Shown one piece after another: positions 13,225 to 23,663 of a stretch of DNA of 64,000 nt. Position numbers and translations under genes: made by a program. The DNA is from Anadara kagoshimensis (lineage: Eukaryota; Mollusca; Bivalvia; Arcoida; Arcidae), in contig CM037872.1 of the NCBI GenBank assembly GCA_021292105.1, positions 13,108,791 through 13,172,790 of the forward strand. Reading direction: 5' to 3'. The notes beneath the pieces are model-generated. The model did no database searches, was not told the DNA's origin, and saw nothing but the letters and a program-made list of their open reading frames with translations. Positions within the stretch are counted from its first letter, which is position 1; each line of letters begins with the position of its first letter.

Positions 13225-13241
13225 CAACTAGAAACTGGTCT
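13225..13241 (-). repeat. right terminal inverted repeat of the ISL2EU element
   Basis: This is the inverted, identical copy of 2622-2638, followed by AT at 13242-13243. It closes the 10.6-kb transposon. Confidence 0.85.
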
Positions 13242-13243
13242 AT

Positions 13244-13989
13244 TGAATGTAAATAAGTTTTTTGGGTTTTTTTTAAAATACTTTATGCAAAATGATGAAT
13301 AAGGGCATGTTGAAGAGATAAAACAAAATTATAAACCTCCGATATATTTTATAATGCACAAAATGATAGAATTAGTATATCTCGGGTTAAAAACATAACT
13401 TACCTATACTTCTACTTCATGACTCGGAGTATTCTGTTATTATTTCCTCATTACTAGAAACATTAGATTGTGACAGACTAAAAATAAACTCGGTAATGTA
13501 AAAATATATATATGAAAACAATGAGATTCGCCGCTTCACCACGTGATCACTAGCTCAAAACGTTTGTGCGGAACGTTTTGGAAAACGTAAACGCCACAAT
13601 TTTCCGAAATAACGTTATTTCTACGGGAAAACGCCATCTGATGCGATTCCATATCCATTGGAAATACATATTCCGCACCAACGTTAGAGGGTATAACGCG
13701 GTACAGTGGCGAACCCCATTATAATTGATCACTTCCAGGGTCTTTGATTTATATTTTGTTCAAATAGCAAAAAAAATATATAAATATATGATAATGGGAC
13801 TAAAACTCCATCTGTTTTACAAGACTTGCCTCCCTTACATATAGAAATCCCCAAAAGAAATTAAAACTCCTAAAAAATATTTCCCCCTTATCAGACTTTT
13901 AACTATAATTATTTCATGCATTTAAGAGTATAATATTGGTAACAAAACATATTCTGCTGCAATTAGTTTGAGCTCAAACTGTAAATACA
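13244..13989. other. spacer between two large transposons, no gene seen
   Basis: There is no credible coding exon. A moderately GC-richer block at 13520-13700 contains CACGTGATCA and several AACGTT-like words, but no defined site. A short repeat-like AT stretch follows. Confidence 0.5.
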
Positions 13990-14064
13990 TAGTCTATATA
14001 CAAAACCCCAATCCACATCCTCATTATAAATAGCGAACCTTCGTGGTTTTTTATGACTTTTTAT

Positions 14065-14089
14065 GGGTACTTCCGAGATATCAAGTAAT
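14065..14089 (+). repeat. left inverted-repeat block of the unnamed DDE element
   Basis: GGGTACTTCCGAGATATC and the following AAGTAAT match the reverse complement of 22216-22240 with few changes. Similarity fades outward, so this is probably the best-preserved part of a longer degenerate terminal repeat. Confidence 0.6.
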
Positions 14090-14251
14090 AAAGGTGTGAC
14101 AGAGAACAGTGATTTTAAAAATATCAATAATAGTGTTTTTTTGACTGAATTGAATGTTGAAATATGTATTTTTGTCATTTCTGTTAATACAAACATAACT
14201 GTACCCATAGAAAATTTACAGCAATAGGTATTTAAGGGGCTATAATAATGT

Positions 14252-14646
14252 GACGGACGTTACATTTGAAAAATTGACAAGGCTTTTATATTTCTTTACT
14301 CCCATTAATATTGATAAGAAAACATTTTATTTGTTTCAGAAACAGTGTTTTACATTTTTGACAGGAAAATTAACAAATCATGCTGAGCGGTTTTATAGCA
14401 GAACCTGTGAAAAATGGTTACGGACGTTACTAAATAAATGAAGAAAAGAAAGTTTCCAAAAAAACAATTTCCAATTATATGCAAATGGCCTTAAACTTAT
14501 TGCATAAATTTAACCAGATTTAAGCTTATTATAAGGAAATAATGATGGAATTGCCACAAATACAATCATTGAAAAAGAACAAATATACGGATGTTATGGT
14601 TTGACAATTGACTAAAAATCTGTCAAACATATAATGTCCGTAACAT
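14252..14646. repeat. left subterminal motif cluster
   Basis: Four copies of a motif with core TAACRTCCG occur here. GACGGACGTTAC (14252) and ACGGACGTTAC (about 14419) are inverted, as is ACGGATGTTATGGTTTGACA (14587-14606). TGTCAAACATATAATGTCCG (14621-14640) is direct. The same motif fills 20812-22040 on the other side of the gene. Clustering at both ends of a transposase gene suggests binding sites. Confidence 0.6.
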
Positions 14647-14887
14647 ATAAATCTGTATTTAGACAATTTCTCTTTTACCCCTTTATACTTTTTCATATCA
14701 TATCATTTCTTTGATTTTATCTATATTTTGTAACTACACTCCATTCAGACAACTTAGCAACAGCTTGCTTGTCTGAATGCAGAAACAAGTTGTAATATTA
14801 TTATTGATTAGAAATAAATTTTGTTTTTATATTTTTATAGCTCACCTTATTAAAAAAAATATTTAAAACAATTTAAATGATTCTGTT

Positions 14888-14925
14888 TTCCAACCATACT
14901 CTTGACTGGGATGTTAATTAAACAT
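14888..14925 (+). repeat. SINE tail fragment
   Basis: CTCTTGACTGGGATGTTAATTAAACA resembles the 3' tail of the SINEs at 10650-10884 and 25241-25573. No tRNA-like head is attached. Confidence 0.45.
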
Positions 14926-15112
14926 TGAACACTTGATTAATGGTTGTTATTGTGTTAATAACTCCCATCAAAGTACCAGGCAAACTGAATAAGGCACAAT
15001 AGCGCATTATGATTTGTACAAATCATGTATGGCTACATGCAATAATGGCCAATACATAGCAGAAAAGGCGAAAGTCAAAAATTAGGACCTTGACCTTTTT
15101 GATTCACCTTGT

Positions 15113-15352
15113 ATTTAAATCTAAACTTGAACGCACTGGTGAGAGATCCAAGATGATCAATGAAAATACAGTCTGAAATGACAAAATTAATGTCTAAATA
15201 AAAGTCTCTGAATTTATTTTCTGAATTGTTTGGAAAATTACAACAAAAAACCAAAAACAAACTTGTAGATTAAATCTTAACTTGAACACACTGGTGAGAG
15301 ATCAAACATGATCAATCTGAAATGACAAATGTCTAAATAAAAGTCTCTGAAC
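15113..15352. repeat. diverged two-copy tandem duplication
   Basis: A block of about 90-100 bases starting TTAAATCTAAACTTGAAC at 15114 recurs about 160 bp later at 15274. Both copies contain GCACTGGTGAGAGATC-like and GTCTAAATAAAAGTCTCTGA words. It lies downstream of the last transposase exon, inside the element. Confidence 0.75.
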
Positions 15353-15376
15353 AAAAAACCACAAACAATATGATGG

Positions 15377-15732
15377 TTATTCAAAACTGAAAATCTGGAC
15401 TCGTGTTGAGCTTAATTCTTCAATTAATCTTGGTGGATTTAGTTTTTTTATAATGCTACTTGGATCTTCAGTTGATAAATCTGGCTTAGCTGGCCATTTA
15501 TACATCCCTTTGTCCTCACACATATACTGGAGCAAAATGCCATCTGCAGAAATCTCCTTGATCTATTAAAACACAAAAAAACCACATTATTGTAAAATAT
15601 ATCTAATGCAGTTACAAAGTTTTGTCTCTTTCAGTTTGTAGATATTGTAAGGAAAAGTCTAAATTCTACAAAAATGCTTATTTAATTATTAAATTTTGAC
15701 AAAATATAAATGAGCATCCTTACATGTATAAA

Positions 15733-15788
<56 letters not shown>

Positions 15789-18700
15789 TGCATTTTTTTC
15801 TCAAAGATCAAGGTCAAGAGGTCTAATATTTCTGTATGAACAGGAAGGTCTTGTAACAAGGAATATATTTGCCAAATATAAAAGTCCTAGCTCCAAGGAG
15901 AGAATGTTATGATCAATGTTATGATCAAGGTTAAAAGTTTCAAACAAACAAACTTGAATAAGCATTAAGCCCTGCACTGGTCAGGAAACATAAACCAATT
16001 GAATTTTTTGTCCAATTAAAAATTAAAAATTTTACAAAATAAACAATAATAAATCACATACACTGGCATCCATAAATAAGTTTATATGCATATGAAATTT
16101 TAAGATTTTCCAATGGTTTTAAAACTAAATTTTATTTTATGGCCAAACAAATGTATGAAATTTAAATTATCAAAGAAATACAACAAGAGCTGTTATTATT
16201 GAATGACAATGTACATGAATATACAGAATAATCAACTATAACATTCAAATTAACTAAAATTTCTTTCAGCAAAATTATACCTCTGCAGCATATTCCTTAG
16301 TGCGTTTGCCTACTGGTATTTTTACCAATACAAAATCTCCCTCTACATATGGTCCCCTATTATCAACAAATTTTATTATGAAATTTATGTTCATTCAATA
16401 AATTGTGAATTCATTGAATTGGCACTAGCAATTTTTAGTAACTTAGAAAGGCTAGAAGAAATTAAATATACAGACCTTGCCCAGCTAATACAAATTTGAT
16501 CGACTATGAATTTGTCAACGCCACCGCGGACTCTAATGGGAACTGGGACAAAGTGGTGTAAACCATTTAGAATACTTCTTTTCATTTCATTTGTACTTGC
16601 AAGACATAAAAACTTGACCGGGTTGATTGATTAATGTGGTTTAACAATAACAAATGAACTGCATTGGACCAGAACGTTGAGGCTGATGGAATGAGATGAG
16701 CTGAGTAATGGTGTTTTACGCCCCAGTCAAGATTCTATCACTTATTTTGAGGCGGTCAATTCTGGGATGGTGGAGGAAACGGAGTGTCCGGAGAAAATCA
16801 TAGACCTTTGGCAAGCAAGCTGACAAACTTTCACACACTAAGATCTGCCCGAGTGGAATTCGAACCCAGGCAGTGAGTGATTGAATGACTGGCAGACTAA
16901 ATTCCCTTAACAACTTTGTTATGGAGCAATAAAAAGATGCATGTACCTTTCTTTTTCTACAGTTGTTTCCAATATATCAAATAATAATTGGATCTCATCT
17001 GGTGGTATTTCTGGAAAACTTGTATCCATTGGCATTGGGTCTTCAGTTTCATTGTCATTACCATTCTGATCCTGTTGTTCCATTGGCATTGGGTCTTCAG
17101 TTTCATTGTCATTACCATTCTGATCCTGTTGTTCCATTGGCATTGGGTCTTCAGTTTCATTGTCATTACTATTCTGATCCTGTTGTTCCATTGGCATTGG
17201 GTCTTCAGTTTCATTGCCATTACTATTCTGATCCTGTTGTTCCATTGGCATTGGGTCTTCAGTTTCATTGTCATTACTATTCTGATCCTGTTGTTCATTT
17301 TGAACAGGCATAACTTGATTAACAGGCTCAGCAGCTATCGCAGATTTCAGAACAACAGTTTGCCATTTTTGCACATACTGTTTGTTTTCACATAAATCAA
17401 AGTTATTGCATAAACATGAAGTGCAGAAACAAGAGAGATTTCTAACTTGGACTTTCTGAGGTTCACCAACAGATTTGATGCTATGTAGTTTTCTTGTGCC
17501 TTTTAATGTTTTTGTTGCTCTCATAAGACGATTTCGTTCTATATCATTTGATTTAACAAAAAAAAAGGTACGCTTATAATGCATATGGTTACCATCTTTG
17601 GTTAGAGTGTCTTTCCCATAATTAAAAAGATCTAATGCATTATTTATTACCAAATTGTTGCAATTGACTGCTCTTCGGGCAGAGATTTTCACAACTGCTC
17701 CAGCGCCATCGGACGGACCTTTTCCATGTCTGGAACCGTAATAATGGCGCTCCACAGAGAAGCCATTATCTTGTTGTCCATAGGATATGTCACAAAATGG
17801 CAAATGCGATTTATATTGGGCACTACAGCCATCTGTGAACTGTATTTCCTTCACAATGTTTGGAATTCTACTTTTCAAATGGTTGTTTGCAATTAATACA
17901 AAGGTATTAACTGCATTTGCGTCATGGTTTAAATCATCTGATATAAAGATAAGAGCTTCTTGAACCACCGAGTCGCAATTTTCTTCTTGGCATTTGTAAT
18001 AGGCTACTGAAGGGTGCAATGTTACTTGCTCATGGCCCCAATGAGCACTTTGAATTTCATGCTGAGAAATGCAGCTGTAATTTTCAGAGTAATCCATATT
18101 TAGCACCACCCAATCTGGGGGCAAGTTTTTTGTTAAAGATGAGAATTGGTTTTGTTGCCACCTAGCAACAAACAGATGTTTGGCTAAACCGTCTAGTTCA
18201 CTTGTTAATTCCATCACGACAGAATTTAAGCTTTTTTCATGTGACCTTGGCATTACTCTGGTGACTTCTTTTCCATCTCTTTTTGTGTACTTAACCCTTT
18301 CCCACTTTGTAAATTGTATGGTTTCTTCTGCGCCATATGTTTCCAGAAGAGGTTGCATTTTGTTCATAAAAAGATCCGAGCTACAATCACCACACGTTCT
18401 ATCTATGCAGCACAGTTTAGCAAATTTACCATCAAAGTTACAAAGAGTTGCATTCACAGCTTTGTAACGGTCTTTAATCAATGATAATACACAATCTACC
18501 TTTTTCCTAGTCGCAAGGGAAAAAATTGGAGCCAACTTCAAATCTACATTTGTGCATATGTCACAATAAAAACTATACCAGGGTTGTTTGTTTGTTGCTT
18601 GAACAGCTTTAGGTTTAAGACTCGCAAATGTTGAAAATCCTATCTTCATGCCAGGATTTTCATGTTTAAAATCCTCAAAAAGTTTTCATAGGTTGATTTA

Positions 18701-20464
18701 GCACTTTTCTCGCCTAATTTTGTAACACTCTTTTTGTCTGGAACAGTGGTGGATACATCTGGCTGGTGAAAAAAATTCTCAATTATTTCTTTATTCGCAG
18801 CAGAAACCGCATTTGATCTCTTTTTCCGACTGATGTTTTCAGATTTGGCATACTTGCTTAAGGTAGCAGCTCTTACACCCAAAATTTTGGATGCAACACT
18901 TTGCAGTTTGTATTTTTTTAAACTGGACAACATAAACAAATACTCTCTTTTGAAATGTCTATTTTTTTTCAATGTTTCATTGATAACATTTGCTGATTTC
19001 TCCAGAAAATTTAACTTCACCTTCGAATTACTGTCTATTACTTTAATACTTTCAAGTGCTCGTTGTTTTCTCGGAGTTGCATTTTTTACAATGTGTTCTA
19101 TGGCTTTCGCAAATTTATTTGGAGACTTCGGCAATCCTTTGACACTTCTTGACACAGCCTTTCTCTTTGCAGAGTCCGACCACTCAGACTGACTAGATAC
19201 TGAAGATCTATCGCAATCTAATGTAACTACTGAATCTGTCTGTGTATTAACCGACCTTTTTTCCCTGCGATAAGCTCGATCTTTTTCTCTGTAACGTCTC
19301 AACTTTTGAGAATGACGTCTACCTCTACTTTCTCTCTGTTTTTCACGCCAGTATTTTCTTTTAGACTCCCTTTCATTTCTTGTCATTGGTTTAGATTTCT
19401 TGGACTTTTTCAATGTAATACCACTTTCTTGCATACGTTTCCTGTAGTTGGCTTGTCTTATTCTATTCTGTTCACGCTCTTTAGCTCTTTGTTCATCACT
19501 TTTTGGTTTAAGCCGCTGAAGTTTTTTTCTTGATCTCTCAACTTCAAGAAATGATTGCCATATTTCTGGTTTTTTTCTCATATTAGCTCTGTATCTGAAA
19601 GTAAAATAGTTGTAAAATACCACTAAGTGAAAGACATCTGTTGAATTTCAATTCAAGGACAAAGGTCAATTATGTCTTAATTGACCTATTACTTGTAGGT
19701 TCCAGAATTGTGTCTCGTGGTTCACCAGCATCATACAATATGAAGTATATCAGCCACAAAGATTCACAGAAGGAAGGCAGTGATGGCCTAATGGATAAGA
19801 TGTTAGTCTACAAATCCAGGGTCTCTCACCGCTGCGAGTTCGAACCCACTCAGAGCTCACATGTGGGAAAGTGACTTTTCCTTGCCGTTTGCCTTTACTG
19901 GTTCACCTGGTGTCAGTATAATGCGACTGGGGGAGTGGTACGCTCTTCTGCGGCGTATTGACTCGGTGAGCTAGCACCTTAAAGTCGCCCTGAGTGGGCG
20001 CTAGTAAAGGCAGACCATAAATCTCACTCGCACATCTCATGCATACATGAAATTGTGTTTAGATTAATCCTTAGAGATTAATAAATTGTTCTCGTCGAAT
20101 AGCTGAAAAATTGCTGATGCGACGTTAAACATTACAACAACAACAATAACTTCACATAAGGAAAATTTTTAATTGTATTTATTTCTGAAAATTTACAAAT
20201 AAAGGCTTTAGGTAAATATCAAAAAAAAAATTCATGCTTGTTATTTTTTTTTTTTTTTCATGCTCATAATATAATATTACTCTGTTCATCTTGCCATAAT
20301 CAATTATTGTAATTGTATTTGAGCAATAAAGATTATCATTATTTATATAATTAATACCTAGCAGCTCTTTCTGCTGGTGAAAGTTTGGTTTTAACTGGAG
20401 TGCCACTGTCAGCACTTTCCGAGGCATTGCCCAACCTCACCCTGAGCCGATATGGAGTCGATTC
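15377..20464 (-). CDS. transposase-like protein of an unnamed DDE/RNase H-like family (5' end not found)
   Basis: Leftward exons: 20464-20358, 19594-16947, 16356-16281 and 15562-15377 (TAA). All junctions are GT/AG and in phase. The N-terminus is a basic region (SPAERAARYRANMRKKPE, then RQANYRKRMQ), likely DNA-binding. The centre has motifs I take as the catalytic core: MDYSENY, FTDGCSAQYKSHLPF and SRHGKGPSDGAGAVVK. Cys-rich motifs (CDICTN, CCIDRTCGDC, CFCTSCLCNN) suggest zinc sites. After an acidic five-copy 18-residue repeat, the last exons encode a conserved tail, EGDFVLVKIPV...MYKWPAKPDL. One frame slip near 18675 in a T5 run separates two frames that overlap at 18646-18649. No other stop is seen in about 1,000 codons. 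I know the family as widespread, unnamed invertebrate and fish proteins. The first exon with the start codon was not located. SINEs occupy introns 1 and 2. Confidence 0.75.
15736..15785. repeat. (AT)n microsatellite
   Basis: About 50 bases of uninterrupted AT dinucleotide repeat, in the last intron of the leftward transposase gene. Confidence 0.95.
16694..16915 (-). mobile_element. tRNA-derived SINE, leftward
   Basis: Read leftward, it has a B-box-like GGTTCGAATTCCACTC and a conserved central part (CTCCGGACACTCCGTTTCC). The tail CTTGACTGGGGCGTAAAAC is followed by ACTCAGCTCATCTCA, and it is shared with the two other SINEs although the head differs. It lies in intron 2 of the unnamed transposase gene. 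I found no clear target duplication. Confidence 0.75.
17024..17295 (-). repeat. in-frame 54-bp coding repeat, five copies
   Basis: The anchor CTTCAG recurs every 54 bp at 17041, 17095, 17149, 17203 and 17257. Each unit encodes NDNETEDPMPMEQQDQNS or a one-residue variant. The copies are almost identical, so the expansion is recent. It adds an acidic, disordered linker between the catalytic core and the C-terminal tail of the transposase. Confidence 0.9.
19776..20150 (+). mobile_element. second type of tRNA-derived SINE with target duplication
   Basis: The head has GGCCTAATGGATAAGATG as A-box region and GCGAGTTCGAACCCAC as B box. The tail GCTGATGCGACGTTAAAC runs into an (AAC)n end. A 13-bp target duplication, TTCACAKAAGGAA, flanks it at 19763-19775 and 20151-20163 with one mismatch. 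It lies in intron 1 of the leftward transposase gene. Confidence 0.9.
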
Positions 20465-20811
20465 CTAAAATTCAAATACAAAGTATATTATTAGTAATTC
20501 TGATTCTTGACATGGTATATGGGTTTATATTCCCTGTCTGGGAAGATATTCACCCGAGCCGTTCTAAACGTTGTCATGCTATAAACCTAGGCGTCATTTT
20601 ATCCACTATGCAATGAGCAGTGTCTCCCCATCATGTTATCTAATAAAAATCCTAGAAATTTCTTTGGGGCGACAACAAAAATTGGTGTAATTTGCCACAA
20701 CTCTAGAATACATTATAACAATAAAAATCATTTCAAAAATTCAAAATAACAGTAAGAAAACATAAAATTCACCAGAAATACTTAATTTCAAATTATGCAT
20801 TATTCAAAATG

Positions 20812-22040
20812 TGTCAAAATGTATCATCCGTAACATGGATTTATGAAGTATCAGTAATTTTTGATAATATTTGTCTATTTGGACACTTTATTGATAATTT
20901 AATTAAAATGGTTATACACATTATCGTTGTGATAAATGAAGACTAAATTTGAATTATTTCATGCAATATTTTAAAGAATGATGTAGTATGGACATTATTT
21001 GAAACAGTTGACATGAATTAATTCACGTCAAAGCCTAACGGACACAACATCATCCATGTCAAAACATAACATCCGCAGACTTATTATAATTATTTTGAAT
21101 ATACCACATTGATTTGTAATGAATCATCTTCAATCTAGACTGTTCACTAGTACTCTTCATTCACATTAAACGATATGATCAATTTACACTATATATTTAT
21201 CAAAGTGTTACAAGATATATCGTATGTTACTATTGACAAATAATTTGTGTCCAACTCGTAATGGGCGTAACAAGAAGTGTGTCAAAACATAACGTACATA
21301 CATCACGTCTGGGGTATCTAAGTCAGTGGAACACATGATGTGAATTATTAATGTTATTGCGATAAATTTGAGAGAACCAAGTTGTAATAAGCTGATATTT
21401 AGGTGCCCGGGATATTAAATGTCTTCGTAGATACCACTTGTCTCCAAGATGTTTCGTGTGAGGCCCGTTATGACTTCCCTGTGACATTGACCGACTGCAT
21501 ACTTACCGCCATCGACTCCATTTTCCCTGTTGTGATGTGCACAAACATCGCGTTACTTGATGACGTAGTACACAAGAATCGTAATGGAATAGCTCATTTA
21601 GGGGGAAACAGGCTGTACTGTTTGAAAAGTCGGCGCGAGTGCCCGTTATGATGTTGACCGACATAACCCACGGTCTCGATTATTAACAGAAAATCATATA
21701 GATAAACATCCGATTCGTGTTGATTTTTAAAGTAAAGTACTCGATTTTGATAATTATACATTGAAAAAACGTTTAGTAAAACCTACGCAACTTAAACATG
21801 GTACAAGCCACATTTTGTGGGAATGTTAATTTGGACTGACATGCTAACGTCCGTATGCGTAATTCTAACCACCTCGAAAGTTAATGTTATTTATAAAAAA
21901 CGCACATTTATTGTGATAAATATAGAAATCGGGAATTAAGGTTTCAACTTCTTTACCGTTTTACTGTTTTTACCCTCTAAATTTCATTTAAATATATATT
22001 TCATTATACGCCAACCTAAATGTCACATATAACGGGCGTC
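20812..22040. repeat. right subterminal motif array of the unnamed DDE element
   Basis: Copies of the motif occur at 20812-20838 (GTGTCAAAATGTATCATCCG), 21036, 21057-21078 (TGTCAAAACATAACATCCGC), 21279-21296, 21462 (inverted), 21641 (inverted), 21837-21858 (CATGCTAACGTCCGTATG) and 22021-22040 (TGTCACATATAACGGGCGTC). The surrounding DNA has no credible gene; the frame at 21403-21651 overlaps two motif copies and is unlikely to be coding. Confidence 0.6.
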
Positions 22041-22215
22041 AAAATTCGATTTTATACGATCAATTGACCTCAAAACTAGAAAGTAAATTAAACAAAAACA
22101 CTTAGCATTATAAAGTTTATTACTCTGAAGTATTAAAAATTACGTCCAGCAGAAAAAAATATAAAATTATTAATAAAAGTGTCACATTTCCGATTTTTTT
22201 AATGAAGGTGTACAT

Positions 22216-22240
22216 TTTACTCAATATCTCAGAAGTACCC
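22216..22240 (-). repeat. right inverted-repeat block of the unnamed DDE element
   Basis: Read leftward it is GGGTACTTCTGAGATATTG, matching 14065-14089 apart from scattered changes. Confidence 0.6.
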
Positions 22241-22310
22241 TTATCATGATGGAAGTAAATAACCCTCATTCTCATTTCACTTTGAAGAGCGTCTTGGGTG
22301 TATTATTTAT

Positions 22311-23268
22311 CCGCGTCCTATAAGGTAGCACCCATTCCCACATAAACATTGTCTATTTGTAGGACGTGGTCATTCTTTGGCAAACGGACTTTTTAAATGT
22401 TCAAATATATCTACTGAAAACATGGGTTTCTACTAAAAACTGTGTGGACGATGCTAAAAGTTGTAAACAGCATGGGATTAATAATTCACTTTCTATGCAA
22501 CGCACCATAGCAATTTTTTCTGGCGGATGTAACGAGCTCTATTATTTTAAGTTATTAAAGTTTTTACTTTGCTTCTGGGATGAGATTCGGTCATTGATTA
22601 GTTCAATGATGATTAGTTTGTTTTTGATGATTATGATTTTTAATTAATGAGGGCATTTTTTCAAGAAATAAATAAGAACAAAACTAACCACAACCCCACC
22701 CCCATTTTAAAAGTTTGGTTCATGATGTAATTGTTCTTAAAATATATCTCTCTGTTCATTTTGAACAGCAAATGCATGAAAATAGGACGCGAGATCAAGC
22801 TCATCACTGTCATTGTTCAGGCTGAAACGTTTATAAAATATGTAAACGTGTACACGGTTCACAGTAAACAAAACAAAGTCGTTTACCCGAATGAATGTAA
22901 AATGTGTACAAAATTAATGTCGAGTTATATAAATCTTGTACAGTTATTGAGTTAACAGCAAAAAAACAATTATATTTACTCTATATTATAATCGACTTAT
23001 TACATTTTGTTATAAAATTCCATAAAATGCAATAAAATAAAGAATGGAGGTTAGAATAATAATCAAAACCAATATTGACTTTCAGTCAGTTAATTTGGTT
23101 ACATGCGCAGCTCATGCGTAATTTATTGACAAACCAACTTCCGATGGGTGTTTTCAAAGTAACAAGAATTACAAACAAAAATTCCTATACATTTTTAAGA
23201 GAATCAATGACAAAAAGTTTTATTTTAAAAATTTCCAAGGAAACCATGGAAGAAAGTTAAACTTGTTA
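22311..23268. other. spacer between transposons, no supported gene
   Basis: Open frames at 22366-22647 and 22731-22955 are short, with no recognisable motif, no splice context and AT-driven composition. Nothing else is seen before the TA flanking the next element. Confidence 0.5.
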
Positions 23269-23507
23269 CTGTACTGGCCAGTCAGGTTATGACAGTGAAT
23301 TTCGTCAAAAGTTCATAGAAAATAAAAAAAAAATGACAAATTTCATGTATTGTAAACTCACTTGAGCAGAGTCGTTCCAGGAAATCACAATAAATTCAAC
23401 AGATTCGGCTTTATTATCACAGCAACAGAAAATGTTCTCCCTACGGAGGTTTACAGTGTTGTTTTCCAGTGTTGTTTTCCTTGGCGATGATGGCGGAAGT
23501 CACGGCT
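23269..23507 (+). repeat. left long terminal inverted repeat (IS630-like)
   Basis: It matches the reverse complement of 29212-29411 over nearly its whole length. It is longer than its partner because it has an extra block near 23375-23395 and a doubled GTGTTGTTTTCC word at 23456-23480. Confidence 0.85.
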
Positions 23508-23663
23508 CGTTATGCTTTATGCGCATGCACGAGTATACGCGACGGTTCCATGTTTTGCATGCGGGTAGATTCAAAATTATAGTTGACGTGACATAAGGGA
23601 GACTATCCTTAATTGGAGAATTTATCATTTTTATACGCTTTATTTTTACGAGTTATTTCCCTT

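Larger units (their letters stand above)
2622..13241. mobile_element. ISL2EU (IS4EU)-type DNA transposon, 10.6 kb, nearly complete
   Basis: Seen: the same 17 bases, AGACCAGTTTCTAGTTG, begin at 2622 and end (inverted) at 13241. Both ends are flanked by AT (or TA, the choice is ambiguous), which fits a 2-bp target duplication. A second inverted block, GTGGGTAGCNNTACTTCCGG, lies inside each end (2689-2712 and 13141-13163). Between the ends are two convergent spliced genes, a SAP-SWIM-YqaJ nuclease and a THAP-DDE transposase. Known (from memory): ISL2EU elements encode a HARBI-related transposase plus a YqaJ nuclease and make 2-bp duplications. Inference: this is one element. It later received a 1.8-kb insertion in the nuclease gene and a SINE in a transposase intron. 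Confidence 0.85.
13990..22310. mobile_element. about 8.3-kb DNA transposon of an unnamed DDE family with subterminal motif arrays
   Basis: Seen: a leftward four-exon transposase-like gene (20464-15377) lies between an inverted pair, GGGTACTTCCGAGATAT at 14065 and GGGTACTTCTGAGATAT (reverse strand) ending at 22240. Weaker inverted similarity extends outward towards CACCCAA-like ends, so the exact termini are uncertain. Between each end and the gene are many copies of a motif near TGTCAAAACATAACRTCCG, four on the left (14252-14646) and at least seven on the right (20812-22040), in both orientations. Known: CACTA/EnSpm and some other superfamilies carry such subterminal arrays as transposase-binding sites. 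Inference: gene and arrays belong to one element. Two SINEs have landed in its introns. Confidence 0.65.

Noticed and set aside
15724-15912. Frame with a long Ile-Tyr run.
   Set aside because: It is the translation of the (AT)n microsatellite.
16963-17395. Rightward open frames across the 54-bp repeat with repetitive His/Phe/Ile-rich translations.
   Set aside because: They are antisense shadows of the leftward transposase coding repeat.
21403-21651. 82-codon rightward frame with several Cys.
   Set aside because: It overlaps two copies of the subterminal motif and has no recognisable family, codon signal or splice context.
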